DNA of 64,000 nt from Rossellomorea orangium. GTDB lineage: Bacteria; Bacillota; Bacilli; Bacillales; Bacillaceae_B. A program made the position numbers and the translations under genes. Below, one piece after another: positions 28,761 to 37,614 of the stretch. A model generated the notes under the pieces. It did no database searches, was not told where the DNA came from, and saw nothing but the letters and a program-made list of their open reading frames with translations. Position 1 is the stretch's first letter. The number at the start of each line of letters is the position of its first letter. Location of the stretch: positions 134,009-198,008 of the forward strand of contig NZ_JAHWGH010000018.1 in assembly GCF_019334305.1 (NCBI RefSeq). The letters are read 5' to 3'.

Positions 28761-30209
28761 TTATGAATTTACAGATCTCATTTTCAGTGATTGGTGCCTT
28801 ACTGGTCTGTATCTTTTTACTTGTATAATAAACCAAGTCAAAACAGCTAACCATATGATCGATCCAAGCATCATCGAAGTGGAATAGGAAAGCCCAAACC
28901 CCTCTGGGGCATAAAAAATGTAGGTGCTCACCACCCCTGTCATAAATAAAGCTGGCACACTGCATATCCAGTGAAATTTTGCTTTTTGCAATAAATAAAT
29001 GGCTGCCGTCCATAACATGACTGTCGCAACTACCTGGTTCGACCAGCCGACATATCTCCATAGAAAGGTATAATCGATTTGAGTCAAGAGGAATGTAGGT
29101 ACTGCGACTGGCACAACCAAAAGTATCGGCAACCACTTTCCTTCTACATCCTTCTTTGTTAGGTCAGTTAATAAATCAGCAAGCATCATCCGGGAGGATC
29201 TGAGTGCAGTATCCCCCGTTGTCACAGGTAGAATGATAACACCAAGGATCGCCAGTATTCCACCGAGCGTCCCCAATGTCGTTTTACTTATCTCATTGAC
29301 TACACCTGCGGGTCCTCCCGAAGCAAGTGCTTCTTGAAGACCGCCTGTTCCATTGAAGAATGCCATACCCGCTGCAGCCCAAATCAAAGCGATGATTCCT
29401 TCAGCAACCATGGCCCCATAAAATACTTTTCGTCCTTCGCTCTCTCTTTTAAGCGTCCTTGCCAAAATAGGGCTTTGTGTGGAATGGAATCCCGAAATGG
29501 CACCGCAGGAAACTGTAACCATCAAAAGTGGCCACAAAGGCAGTTCAGCAGGATGCATGTTTTTAAATGATAAATTCGGTATCGGATGTTCAAAGAAGAA
29601 TAAACCGATTCCGATTGCTACCGCCATAAAAATTAAAATTGCTCCAAAAACCGGATAAATCCTGCCGATGATTTTATTGATCGGTAATACTGTTGCAATC
29701 AGAAAATATGTAAAGATCAGGACCAGGCATGTCATAAAATTAAGCGGTGTCACTTCTGCCATAAGTTGTGCGGGTCCGGAAGTGAAGGCAGCCGCTACTA
29801 GAATCATTAATACGATTGATAGAATATTCATGAGAGATTGGAGAGACTTCCCTAAATATTTCCCTACAATGAAAGGAAACTGTGCCCCATTATGTCTAAG
29901 AGAAAGCATCCCGGAGAAATAATCATGAACAGCACCTGCGAACAATGTACCGATAACAATCCATATAAAGGCTACAGGACCATACAATGCCCCTAGTATT
30001 GCCCCGAAGATCGGACCTAACCCCGCAATGTTCAAGAGTTGAACCAGGCTTGCTTTCCACCAGCTCATAGGCATATAATCCAAGCCGTCTTTTTTGGCAA
30101 ATGCAGGTGTCACATTTGAATCATCAACACCGAAAATCTTTTCTACCACCTTTGAATAAATGAAATAGCCAACTACTAGAATACAGATGGATGCAAGAAA
30201 TGTGAGCAT
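28761..30209 (-). CDS. cstA: CstA family carbon starvation/pyruvate or peptide transporter
   Basis: Polytopic membrane protein of the CstA family, which in E. coli imports pyruvate and has also been linked to peptide uptake under carbon limitation. This is the shorter (~480 residue) version. Family segments are YMPMSWWKASLVQLLNIAGLGPIFGAILGALYG near residue 45, GTLFAGAVHDYFSGMLSLRHNG, and SGFHSTQSPILARTLKRE. ATG 30209 follows GGAGG with 8 nt spacing; a GTG one codon upstream is less likely. It is a single-gene unit. A CodY-like box precedes it. Placement beside the pyrimidine genes fits a general nutrient-scavenging region but does not show a link. Confidence 0.88.
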   Translation of the reverse strand: MLTFLASICILVVGYFIYSKVVEKIFGVDDSNVTPAFAKKDGLDYMPMSWWKASLVQLLNIAGLGPIFGAILGALYGPVAFIWIVIGTLFAGAVHDYFSGMLSLRHNGAQFPFIVGKYLGKSLQSLMNILSIVLMILVAAAFTSGPAQLMAEVTPLNFMTCLVLIFTYFLIATVLPINKIIGRIYPVFGAILIFMAVAIGIGLFFFEHPIPNLSFKNMHPAELPLWPLLMVTVSCGAISGFHSTQSPILARTLKRESEGRKVFYGAMVAEGIIALIWAAAGMAFFNGTGGLQEALASGGPAGVVNEISKTTLGTLGGILAILGVIILPVTTGDTALRSSRMMLADLLTDLTKKDVEGKWLPILLVVPVAVPTFLLTQIDYTFLWRYVGWSNQVVATVMLWTAAIYLLQKAKFHWICSVPALFMTGVVSTYIFYAPEGFGLSYSTSMMLGSIIWLAVLTWFIIQVKRYRPVRHQSLKMRSVNS

Positions 30210-30277
30210 CACGATGTCCTCCCTTCACAATTGAAATTAACGTTTATTTTAATACGGAAAACGACAAATAACAACAG

Positions 30278-30292
30278 AATTTTCTAAAAATA
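30278..30292 (-). promoter_or_regulatory. CodY-like box upstream of cstA
   Basis: AATTTTCTAAAAATA matches 13 of 15 positions of the CodY consensus AATTTTCWGAAAATT; a weaker match (about 10 of 15) centred on TTTTCAGAA follows at once. It lies about 70-85 bp upstream of cstA, where a repressor could act. Confidence 0.4.
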
Positions 30293-30399
30293 TTATTTTT
30301 TCAGAATAAACCAATAAAAGATCATTTCATGAAAATTGATTAAACCAATAATGAATACGCATACATTATGTTAAAAAATTTTTATAATATAATCAAAAA

Positions 30400-30420
30400 C
30401 GCATCCCCTCCAGGAATGCG
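30400..30420 (-). terminator. Terminator of the ankyrin gene
   Basis: Minus-strand stem CGCAT / ATGCG with partial inner pairing and a T-run, about 20 bp after the stop codon. Confidence 0.75.
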
Positions 30421-30438
30421 CCGCAACTCCATAAACTG

Positions 30439-30957
30439 TTATAACTTCCTTCTTCTAAATTCTTCATGAGCCTTCAAAAATTCTTTATTATTTTTTTCAG
30501 TTGCAATCTCCAAGGGCGATTGAGTCTTTTCTGACTGCATGCATGGTTCTTCTCCATAAGCAAGAAGCATAGTCACAATCTCTGCACTCCCATCAAAAGC
30601 AGCAATATGTAAAGGCGTGTGCCCCGATGAATCGGGTTGATTTACATTCGCTCCCTGGTTAAGCAGAAACTCCACTAATTCTTTTGAAGCCTTACCTGCA
30701 ATTCCGGCATGCAAAGCGGAGTTCGAAGGAATATAAGAAACTTTTGAATTGGATACGGAATTGATATCGGCTCCAAAATTAAGCAGGAGCTTAACAATTT
30801 CCATATGATCGAAATGCGCCGCCACCCCGAGGGCCGTTAAACCATGTTCATTATCCGCGTTACAAAGATTTGTATCATTTCTTAACATTTGTTCCACTTT
30901 CGTGTTATCGCCTCTTTCGATTGCCTCAAAAAACTCTTGAATTGTTATAGTTGTCAT
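30439..30957 (-). CDS. Ankyrin repeat protein
   Basis: A 172-residue soluble protein made of about four ankyrin repeats after a short N-terminal helix. Repeat signatures are HGLTALGVAAHFDHMEIVKLLLNFGAD, SALHAGIAGKASKELVEFLLNQGAN and GHTPLHIAAFDGSAEIVTMLLAYGE. Such proteins mediate protein-protein contacts; the partner is unknown. ATG 30957 follows AGAGGTGAG. It stands alone between cstA and topB, each with its own terminator. No signal peptide, so it probably acts in the cytoplasm. Confidence 0.9.
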   Translation of the reverse strand: MTTITIQEFFEAIERGDNTKVEQMLRNDTNLCNADNEHGLTALGVAAHFDHMEIVKLLLNFGADINSVSNSKVSYIPSNSALHAGIAGKASKELVEFLLNQGANVNQPDSSGHTPLHIAAFDGSAEIVTMLLAYGEEPCMQSEKTQSPLEIATEKNNKEFLKAHEEFRRRKL

Positions 30958-31015
30958 GAACTCACCTCTTTTTTTTCATAATTACAAATATTCTACCAAT
31001 TCCATTCAACAAAAG

Positions 31016-31051
31016 ATAGGGATGACTGCCAAAATAGGCAGTCATCCCTAT
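31016..31051 (-). terminator. topB terminator
   Basis: Perfect 15-bp stem ATAGGGATGACTGCC / GGCAGTCATCCCTAT followed by CTTTTG on the minus strand. Confidence 0.88.
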
Positions 31052-31057
31052 GAATCA

Positions 31058-33226
31058 TTACTGATCTAATTTTAACTTAGCTAAAGCATCGGCCAAAGCA
31101 GTATTGACAGGCTCTTCTTTTTGCTGTGTTTTCAAATATTTATTAACATCCCGTTTTGTTGCTTTGCTATTCTTTTCTTTCTTTTTCCTATCGTTGAAGG
31201 TTGATAGTTTTTCTCTATGCCCACATACACAAGTGAACATTTGGCCTTCCCCTTCTCCCCTTAATTCCAGACGCTTATGGCAGTTCGGGCAGCGGGCATT
31301 GGTTTTCTTGCTAATATTCTTACGATGTCCACATTCACGATCTTGGCAAACAAGTTTCTTTCCATGCTTATTGTTGATTTCAAGCATCAAATTTCCACAA
31401 TCCGGGCATTTTGTGCCAGTAAGATTGTCGTGTGAGAATTTCTTTGTAGAGTTCTTGATTTCACTGACGGATTTCTTCGTATAATCTTTGATTTCCTTCA
31501 GAAATTCTTGTTTTTTTAGAGATCCCTTAGCAATCTTTTCAAGCTTCTGCTCCCATTCTGCAGTCAAAGTCGGTGATCTTAGTTCATGAGGAGCCAGTTC
31601 CAATAACTGCTTTCCTTTAGAAGTGATAAAAATGTCTTTCCCTTTTGGCTCAATGACTCCGGAATTGAAGAGCTTTTCAATGATATCGGCTCTTGTTGCA
31701 ACGGTACCAAGCCCCCCTGCCTCGTGGATTGTGGCGAGTAGGTCTTTATCAGTCTCTTTCATGAACTTTTTAGGGTTTTCCATAGCAGATAATAAGGTAC
31801 CTTCATTAAATCTTCCTGGAGGATTTGTTTGACCTTCCGTCTCCTTAATAGAGAGGACAGCATAGACAGCCCCTTCTTCCATTTTTGAAAGCATTTGTTC
31901 GTTTTCAGAGTCAAAATCGTATACTTCTTTCCAACCGGGTTCAACGATTCTTTTCCCTTTTGTATGAAAAGACTCGGATCCTATCTTAGCTTCTACTGTC
32001 GTTTGTTCATACTGATAAGGAGCAAGAAAGACGCTGATGAAGCGCTTTACGATCAAATCATAGATTTTCCTTTCCCTATCCTGTAACCGCTGTAAGGAAG
32101 GTGTTTCTTCCGTAGGGATAATGGCGTGATGGTCTGTCACCTTCTGATCATCCACATATGCTTTAGACAGTTGCACCTGCCCCTGTAATGCGACATGCGC
32201 CATCTTTCGATAAGGCTGTACATTTACAGCTCTTAATCTGTCCTTAAGGGTGCTCACCATGTCACTCGATAGGTGTCGACTGTCTGTCCTGGGGTAAGTC
32301 ACCAACTTATGCTGCTCATATAACTTTTGCATAATGGAAAGGGTTTCTTTAGCTGAATAGCCGAAGAGTTTATGTGCATCTCTCTGCAATTCAGTCAAAT
32401 CATAAAGGGATGGTGCAAAATTTTTCTTCAGTGTCTTCTTAACTGATTGAATGGTGATTTCTTTCTTTCCTTTAATTGATGACATGACTGAGGTCATTTC
32501 TTCTTTTGAAAACGTTCGTGTATCTTTATTCTTTCTGTTAGTCCATACGAAGGTTCCTTTTTCTGTTACCGCCTGTATTCCATAATAAGTCTGTGGCTTG
32601 AAATTCTTGATTTCTTCTTCCCGCTGAGCAATGATGCTTAGTGTTGGGGTTTGTACACGCCCACAGGATAATTGTGCGTTATGTTTGGTTGTAAGCGCTC
32701 TCGTTGCATTCATCCCTACATACCAATCAGCTTCGGATCTAGCCTGAGCTGCCGCATATAGGTTTTCGTATCTTTTTGCATCTTGGAGATTGCGGAAACC
32801 GTCCTTTATGGCTTTATCGGTCACAGAAGAAATCCATAATCGTTTTAACGGTTTGTTCACCCGGGCTTTCTCAATGATCCAGCGGGCAACTAGCTCACCT
32901 TCACGACCAGCATCTGTCGCAATGACGATTTCCTTTACATCCGAACGATTCATTTGTGCTTTTACTGTACTGTATTGCTTTCCTGTCTTCTTAATTACTA
33001 CCAGATTGAGGGCTGGTGGAAGCATGGGTAAATCCTCAAGCTTCCATGATTTATAGCGATCATCATAGCTTTCAGGCTCTGCAAGGGTCACCAGGTGGCC
33101 AAGTGCCCATGTGACAATATAATCGTCCCCTTCCAGAAATCCATTTCCTTTTTTCGTGCATTGAAGTACTCTAGCGATATCTCTGCCGACAGAAGGTTTT
33201 TCTGCCAGGACTAAGATCTTTTTCAT
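31058..33226 (-). CDS. topB: DNA topoisomerase III
   Basis: Type IA topoisomerase that decatenates DNA and resolves recombination intermediates. The N-terminal TOPRIM domain shows VLAEKPSVGRDIARVL and the acidic ATDAGREGELVARWI motif; the active-site Tyr lies in LVTYPRTDSRHLS near residue 310; SCGRVQTPTLSIIAQRE is also diagnostic. The C-terminus has two Cys4 zinc-ribbon modules (CPDCGNLML...CQDRECGHRK and CPNCHKRLEL...CVCGHREK) and a Lys-rich tail. Length 722 matches the Bacillus enzyme. ATG 33226 follows AAAGGA. It is a single-gene unit. Confidence 0.96.
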   Translation of the reverse strand: MKKILVLAEKPSVGRDIARVLQCTKKGNGFLEGDDYIVTWALGHLVTLAEPESYDDRYKSWKLEDLPMLPPALNLVVIKKTGKQYSTVKAQMNRSDVKEIVIATDAGREGELVARWIIEKARVNKPLKRLWISSVTDKAIKDGFRNLQDAKRYENLYAAAQARSEADWYVGMNATRALTTKHNAQLSCGRVQTPTLSIIAQREEEIKNFKPQTYYGIQAVTEKGTFVWTNRKNKDTRTFSKEEMTSVMSSIKGKKEITIQSVKKTLKKNFAPSLYDLTELQRDAHKLFGYSAKETLSIMQKLYEQHKLVTYPRTDSRHLSSDMVSTLKDRLRAVNVQPYRKMAHVALQGQVQLSKAYVDDQKVTDHHAIIPTEETPSLQRLQDRERKIYDLIVKRFISVFLAPYQYEQTTVEAKIGSESFHTKGKRIVEPGWKEVYDFDSENEQMLSKMEEGAVYAVLSIKETEGQTNPPGRFNEGTLLSAMENPKKFMKETDKDLLATIHEAGGLGTVATRADIIEKLFNSGVIEPKGKDIFITSKGKQLLELAPHELRSPTLTAEWEQKLEKIAKGSLKKQEFLKEIKDYTKKSVSEIKNSTKKFSHDNLTGTKCPDCGNLMLEINNKHGKKLVCQDRECGHRKNISKKTNARCPNCHKRLELRGEGEGQMFTCVCGHREKLSTFNDRKKKEKNSKATKRDVNKYLKTQQKEEPVNTALADALAKLKLDQ

Positions 33227-33375
33227 GTGAAAAATCCTTTCATTACTGGGTGTATATTTTCTATATCTTTTCTATTTTAACATACAATAAAAAGAGTAGT
33301 GCATATTGGTTCACGACTTCATGGAGAATGTACTATACTTAGAAATGTTGATTTTAATAAAGGAGCCATTGACTA

Positions 33376-34365
33376 TTGCAGCAAGATACACGAAAAAGCT
33401 CCTTCCTTCCTCATGAGGCTTGGGGCATTATCATCATTTTATTAATCAGTATACTATCTAAAGGTCTTGGAACGCTTTTCCCACTGATCGGAAGCTTATT
33501 ATTCGCAATCTTGATTGGAGCATTCCTCCAAAATACAATGAATCTCCCTGAGGATTTTAATCCGGGTATTCAGTTCACTTTAAAGATTCTATTAAAGGTA
33601 GCAATCGTTTTTCTTGGAGTTGGACTTAGTCTCTATGACATCTTCTATATTGGGCAAAAAGCACTTTGGGTAATCTTTTTCTCGGTTTCAATCGGGATTA
33701 CCGCCACTTATTTTGTAGGTAAATGGATGGGGGTCGACAAACGATTGAGCCTGTTGATCGGTATCGGCACCAGTATATGCGGGGCCACGGCTATTTCAGC
33801 CGTAAAAGGGATCATTGGGGCAAAAGAAGATGAAACCGCTTATGCGCTTTCTACAGTCGTTTTCTTTAATCTTATTGCATTTGCCACCTACCCTGTCATC
33901 GGTCACCTGCTTCATATGTCAGATCTATCCTTTGGAATCTGGGCAGGTACAGCAGTCCATGACACGTCTTCTGCGGTTGCTGTAGGATATGCGTACGGAG
34001 ATGATGCCGGGGAAGTTGCGACGACGGTCAAGCTAGCCAGGACATTATTTCTTATTCCGGTCATGTTTATTCTCCCTTTCATTATAAGGAAGAAACACAC
34101 AGGTGAATCTCAGTACAAAAAGGTATTCCCATGGTTTGTGTTATTGTTCTTGGCTGTGTCCGTGCTGCACACATTTGAAATGATACCTTTCACGATCGAG
34201 ACGGCTCTTCAGAATTCTTCCAAGTTTTTGATCATCATGGTCATGACAGCTGTAGGGCTTCAAGTGAGAGTGAATGATATCAAACGTTTAGGAATCAAAC
34301 CCCTCCTGACGGGACTTATTGCTTCTTTTACTTGTGCCATCATCAGCATATTTCTCATTCTTTAA
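33376..34365 (+). CDS. YeiH/UPF0324 family membrane protein (putative sulfate exporter family)
   Basis: A 329-residue protein with about ten membrane helices. Family segments are KGLGTLFPLIGSLLFAILIGA, VFLGVGLSLYDIF, IGIGTSICGATAISAVKGIIGAKEDE and WAGTAVHDTSSAVAVGYAYG. TTG 33376 is the start, 9 nt after AAAGGAG. The family is often labelled putative sulfate exporter from limited evidence; the substrate is not firmly known. It stands alone, divergent from topB, with its own terminator. The sulfate-activation genes of this window are 19 kb away, so no functional link should be assumed. Confidence 0.88.
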   Translation: MQQDTRKSSFLPHEAWGIIIILLISILSKGLGTLFPLIGSLLFAILIGAFLQNTMNLPEDFNPGIQFTLKILLKVAIVFLGVGLSLYDIFYIGQKALWVIFFSVSIGITATYFVGKWMGVDKRLSLLIGIGTSICGATAISAVKGIIGAKEDETAYALSTVVFFNLIAFATYPVIGHLLHMSDLSFGIWAGTAVHDTSSAVAVGYAYGDDAGEVATTVKLARTLFLIPVMFILPFIIRKKHTGESQYKKVFPWFVLLFLAVSVLHTFEMIPFTIETALQNSSKFLIIMVMTAVGLQVRVNDIKRLGIKPLLTGLIASFTCAIISIFLIL

Positions 34366-34369
34366 CATA

Positions 34370-34404
34370 AAGAAAACCAATCATCACACGGTGATTGGTT
34401 TTCT
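34370..34404 (+). terminator. Terminator of the YeiH-type gene
   Basis: Perfect stem AAGAAAACCAATCA / TGATTGGTTTTCTT directly after the stop codon. The T content is within the stem, which is enough for many intrinsic terminators. Confidence 0.8.
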
Positions 34405-34417
34405 TGAATAAAAAAAG

Positions 34418-34434
34418 AGCATCTGGACAGATGC
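34418..34434 (-). terminator. Distal cotE-side terminator hairpin
   Basis: Short stem GCATCT / AGATGC followed by TTTTTTT on the minus strand. Confidence 0.6.
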
Positions 34435-34484
34435 CCGCTGTTTCTTTATCCATTCTGCGACGAATAAAATTAGCTAAGAAGGAA

Positions 34485-34511
34485 AACTAGGAAGAGGCCG
34501 TCTTCCTAGTT
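34485..34511 (-). terminator. cotE terminator
   Basis: Stem AACTAGGAAGA / TCTTCCTAGTT with TTTTCC on the minus strand, right after the cotE stop codon. Confidence 0.8.
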
Positions 34512-34515
34512 AACG

Positions 34516-35052
34516 TTATTCTTCGTCGCCTTCTAAGAAGTCTGGATCTAACTCTTCAAACTCTTCATCATCCAAGTCACAATCCCAGTCTTCATCGTCA
34601 CAACCTTCTGGATTCACAAGGACACATACTTTTGTTTCTCCAATAACTTCCACTAGGAATTCTCGTTCGACGTGAACGATGATTTTGTTACCGTTTGGTG
34701 AAATTACCGCTTCGCAGCAATTAGGCTGTTGTAGTACTCGAGCACATACTTCAATATCATCTAAGCAGTCGGGGTCACGGTATTTAAGTTTGATGCAGTC
34801 TGTATATTCTACTCTTTCAGTGACAACGGAAGTTTTTGTGTTGTCGCTGTGGGAGTACCATACGTTGATATCGTAAGAACCGTGAACTTCTACCTTCTTG
34901 CCTACTTTGTGTGCTTCATACTGATGATTAATGATCCAGCAGCCTAAAATGCTCGATGGATTATGCGGCGGGCAAATCGTATGATGAGACTGTGTAAATT
35001 TGCGTCCCTTCGCTACGACCGCTTTAGTGATAATCTCTCTATATTCTGCCAT
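34516..35052 (-). CDS. cotE: Outer spore coat morphogenetic protein CotE
   Basis: Mother-cell protein that forms a ring around the forespore and recruits outer coat or exosporium proteins. The 178-residue sequence keeps the CotE blocks [56 protein letters not shown] and [15 protein letters not shown], and ends in the typical acidic tail rich in Asp/Glu. It has more Cys than B. subtilis CotE. ATG 35052 follows GAGGAGG; an upstream in-frame ATG at 35070 lies before that site. In many Bacillus genomes cotE is beside ricA, as here. Two sporulation promoters precede it. Confidence 0.95.
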   Translation of the reverse strand: MAEYREIITKAVVAKGRKFTQSHHTICPPHNPSSILGCWIINHQYEAHKVGKKVEVHGSYDINVWYSHSDNTKTSVVTERVEYTDCIKLKYRDPDCLDDIEVCARVLQQPNCCEAVISPNGNKIIVHVEREFLVEVIGETKVCVLVNPEGCDDEDWDCDLDDEEFEELDPDFLEGDEE

Positions 35053-35082
35053 TCGAGCGAACCTCCTCATTCATTTTCAATT

Positions 35083-35110
35083 CATCTTATGCGACTAACT
35101 AGGTGTTTGT
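35083..35110 (-). promoter_or_regulatory. Sigma-K-like promoter (P2) of cotE
   Basis: AC, 17 bp, then CATAAGATG on the minus strand, about 30 bp before the start codon. It matches CATANNNTA except for the last base. B. subtilis cotE also has a proximal sigma-K promoter. Confidence 0.55.
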
Positions 35111-35153
35111 GCGAGTAAATTTAATTCCGTAATGGGATTGTTGCGAGATAATG

Positions 35154-35162
35154 TATTGTATG
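35154..35162 (-). promoter_or_regulatory. Sigma-E-like -10 element (P1) of cotE
   Basis: CATACAATA on the minus strand, about 100 bp before cotE, fits the sigma-E -10 consensus CATACANT. It corresponds in place to the distal sigma-E promoter known from B. subtilis cotE. Confidence 0.5.
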
Positions 35163-35263
35163 CGAATACCCATTGAAGGTTCCGGAATGCACTTCACGCT
35201 GACATTGAAATAATGGTAAACTTAGAAAGAATTCAAGTTCATATTAATGAGGAGGAAGCAAAT

Positions 35264-35575
35264 ATGGCAAAAAGTAAAGCAAAGAAGAAAAGAGACCATC
35301 AATTACGGAATACAGGTCGTGACGTATCGATTCACCGGGGTACTACTCCTGATTTTTCGACCATGATGAGGAGAACGAAAACCAAAAAAGAATCATTGCT
35401 AAAAGAACAGACAAAACACAAAAAACGACCTTTGCCAGGAAATGATATCCCTTTAAGCAAAGATCGTTTTTTTATTGGTTTTTATTTTTCAGTTAAGAAC
35501 AGCTTCCAGGTGTTGAGTTTTTCACATGAGAACCCGTTTCACCGCGGAGTAGGTCTCCCCCGGTGGTTTCAATAA
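35264..35575 (+). CDS. Small basic protein, BrfA-like candidate with terminator inside the ORF
   Basis: Begins at ATG 35264 after AATGAGGAGGAAG, a strong ribosome binding site. Residues 1-57 are very Lys/Arg-rich (MAKSKAKKKRDHQLRN, IHRGTTPDFSTMMRRTKTKK, KHKKRPLPG), typical of small ribosome-associated proteins of Bacillus. No in-frame stop occurs before the strong hairpin terminator at 35424-35473, so most transcripts should lack a stop codon; the formal reading frame ends at 35575, overlapping ricA on the other strand by 83 bp. The B. subtilis ribosome-rescue factor BrfA and E. coli ArfA are regulated this way: the product is tagged by tmRNA unless trans-translation is failing. Identity with BrfA is an inference from layout and composition. 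Confidence 0.55.
   Translation: MAKSKAKKKRDHQLRNTGRDVSIHRGTTPDFSTMMRRTKTKKESLLKEQTKHKKRPLPGNDIPLSKDRFFIGFYFSVKNSFQVLSFSHENPFHRGVGLPRWFQ
35424..35473. terminator. Bidirectional terminator inside the small basic ORF
   Basis: Stem AACGACCTTTGC / GCAAAGATCGTT (one mismatch, 21-nt loop) followed by seven T on the plus strand and by TTTTTT on the minus strand, where it serves ricA. On the plus strand it would end transcription within the coding frame near codon 66-70. Confidence 0.8.
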
Positions 35576-35924
35576 TGTGATCGGTCACATTATTAGAGAT
35601 AACCGAAGCAACGATTTGAAGTAAATCATTCACATCTGTTTGTGACTCCTTAAATTGTTGGACAACCGGAATTTCATCGATTTCTTTTTCAAGATTTTCT
35701 ATTTTTGCTTCCACCATTTTTAGTGCTTCAATTTTTCCGTAGTGCTGGAAGTTAACGGCCTGTTTTTGTAAACTCTTGATACTGGCGATCATTTCACGGA
35801 CTTTCTGATTTTCATGGATCTGTGCTTCAGCCCGTTTAAAGAAATCCACTTCCTCTGTTTCAGCAATCATGGTTGCAAGCTCCTCAGCCCGCTTCATAAT
35901 ATCGTCTTTTGTATACTTTGCCAT
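35493..35924 (-). CDS. ricA: RicA (YmcA), RicAFT complex subunit
   Basis: Subunit of the RicAFT (YmcA-YlbF-YaaT) complex, which carries 4Fe-4S clusters and FAD, stimulates RNase Y processing and is needed for sporulation, competence and biofilm formation in B. subtilis. The 143-residue helical protein keeps LATMIAETEEVDFFKRAEAQIHEN, IKSLQKQAVNFQHYGK and the C-terminal TGGDLLRGETGSHVK with the terminal Cys used in cluster binding. It directly follows miaB (1-bp gap), as in B. subtilis, so both share a promoter. Start ATG 35924 lies next to the miaB stop and has an AGGTGAAAT site. Confidence 0.95.
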   Translation of the reverse strand: MAKYTKDDIMKRAEELATMIAETEEVDFFKRAEAQIHENQKVREMIASIKSLQKQAVNFQHYGKIEALKMVEAKIENLEKEIDEIPVVQQFKESQTDVNDLLQIVASVISNNVTDHIIETTGGDLLRGETGSHVKNSTPGSCS

Positions 35925-35925
35925 A

Positions 35926-37491
35926 TTATTTCACCTCTACCGCTTCCTGAAATTCTGTTCCAATTTGACCTTCTTCAACCATTTCCCCATCCAATGACCA
36001 GGACTTGGCATCAGTGATCTTTACTTTCACTATCTTCCCAATGGCTGTTTTAGGAGCCTTGAAGTTTACAAGTTTACTCCGTCTGGTATAGCCAGCCAAA
36101 ATCTCGGGGTTCTTCTTGCTTTCTCCATCCACAAGCACCTCTACGATTTGACCCGTATAGTTCTTCATCGCCTCAGCAGAGTATTCCTTCACGACGGCAT
36201 TCAAACGTTGAAGTCGTTCTTTTTTCACTTCCATCGGCACGTTGTCATTCATTTTTGCTGCAGGTGTGCCTTCACGCGGAGAGTAAATGTATGTGAATGC
36301 CGATTCAAATCCGACTTCCCTGTATAACGAAAGGGTTTCTTCGAATTGCTCATCTGTCTCATTAGGATATCCAACAATGATGTCTGTTGTAAGAGCTACA
36401 TCCGGCATGGCGGCTTTTATTTTCCTCACTAATTCTAAGAATTGTTCGCGGGAATATTTTCGTGCCATGATTTTGAGAACATCTGTTGAACCTGATTGTA
36501 CCGGTAAGTGAATATGCTCAACGAGATTTCCTTTCTTGGCAAGTACTTCAATTAAATGATCATCGAAATCCCTTGGATGACTTGTCGTAAATCTGATTCG
36601 CGGAATGTCTACTTTTCGAAGGTCATCCATCAGATCGCCCAGACCATATTCAATGTCTTCGATATCTTTCCCGTAGGCGTTAACATTTTGACCCAGGAGA
36701 GTGATTTCTTGATATCCTTGTGCAGCAAGGTGCCTTACTTCCTGAATGATCTCTTCAGGTCGACGGCTTCTCTCTTTCCCTCGTGTATACGGAACGATAC
36801 AATACGTACAGAACTTATCACAGCCGTACATAATGTTGACCCAAGCTTTGATGTTGCCACGGCGTACCTTTGGAAGGTTCTCAATGACGTCACCTTCTTT
36901 AGACCAAACCTCTACGACCATTGCTTTGGACATATAAGCATCAGAAAGGATTTTAGGAAGGCGATGGATATTATGAGTTCCAAAGATCATGTCCACCTGT
37001 TGATAGGTTTTCAAAATTTTATTTACGACCGATTCTTCCTGGGACATACATCCGCAGACGCCGATCAACAGCTCCGGCTTTTCCCTTTTTAAATGTTTCA
37101 GATGCCCCAATTCCCCGAACACCTTATTTTCTGCATTTTCACGGATGGCACATGTATTTAATAGGATGACATCTGCATCGTCTGTCGAATTTGTCGCTTC
37201 ATAACCAAGAGCCATGAAAATCCCGGCCATCACTTCAGTATCATGTTCATTCATCTGACAACCATAGGTCCGGATGTAGAATTTCTTTCCTTCTCCAAGT
37301 CCTCTATATAGGTCATCGATTGTAAAGTCATTATGATATTTGATTTCTTCTTTCCCACGCTTCTTTGCATCTTTTAAGGAAGGTGGGATATAGACACTCT
37401 CAAAGTACTTGCTGTAATCTTTATCAGATTTTTGGTCCGTTGGAGATACAGACTTCACTTGTTGTCCATGTTTCCGCTGCTCTTCGTTCAT
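35926..37491 (-). CDS. miaB: tRNA-2-methylthio-N6-dimethylallyladenosine synthase
   Basis: Radical SAM methylthiotransferase that converts i6A37 (made by MiaA) to ms2i6A37. The N-terminal MTTase domain has the three cluster Cys in [21 protein letters not shown] and GVCGCMSQ; the radical SAM motif is [20 protein letters not shown]; a TRAM domain ends the protein ([11 protein letters not shown]...[18 protein letters not shown]). The 521-residue length includes a ~65-residue N-terminal extension usual in Bacillus. I start at ATG 37491 after AAAGGGG rather than at 37569. It heads the miaB-ricA unit. Confidence 0.96.
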   Translation of the reverse strand: MNEEQRKHGQQVKSVSPTDQKSDKDYSKYFESVYIPPSLKDAKKRGKEEIKYHNDFTIDDLYRGLGEGKKFYIRTYGCQMNEHDTEVMAGIFMALGYEATNSTDDADVILLNTCAIRENAENKVFGELGHLKHLKREKPELLIGVCGCMSQEESVVNKILKTYQQVDMIFGTHNIHRLPKILSDAYMSKAMVVEVWSKEGDVIENLPKVRRGNIKAWVNIMYGCDKFCTYCIVPYTRGKERSRRPEEIIQEVRHLAAQGYQEITLLGQNVNAYGKDIEDIEYGLGDLMDDLRKVDIPRIRFTTSHPRDFDDHLIEVLAKKGNLVEHIHLPVQSGSTDVLKIMARKYSREQFLELVRKIKAAMPDVALTTDIIVGYPNETDEQFEETLSLYREVGFESAFTYIYSPREGTPAAKMNDNVPMEVKKERLQRLNAVVKEYSAEAMKNYTGQIVEVLVDGESKKNPEILAGYTRRSKLVNFKAPKTAIGKIVKVKITDAKSWSLDGEMVEEGQIGTEFQEAVEVK

Positions 37492-37585
37492 GAAAAATCC
37501 CCTTTCTACCTCTATAACCAAACCGTTTTCTTCTATATATAAAGCCGGCCGAATTAACAGGATATACATTGTTGCACATTACTAT

Positions 37586-37614
37586 AGTATAAAGGTTTTC
37601 AACCTTACATACAA
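37586..37614 (-). promoter_or_regulatory. Sigma-A promoter of miaB-ricA
   Basis: TTGTAT, 17 bp, TATACT on the minus strand, about 95 bp before the miaB start. Confidence 0.55.

Noticed and set aside
28660-29136. 158-codon minus-strand frame overlapping cstA
   Set aside because: Out-of-frame shadow of cstA that also runs across its terminator.
33376-34365. YeiH-type transporter as part of the sulfation system
   Set aside because: The sulfate-exporter label of the family is weak and the gene is 19 kb from the cassette with its own terminator.
36556-37092. 178-codon plus-strand frame inside miaB
   Set aside because: Antisense to a certain radical SAM gene; no motif and no binding site.
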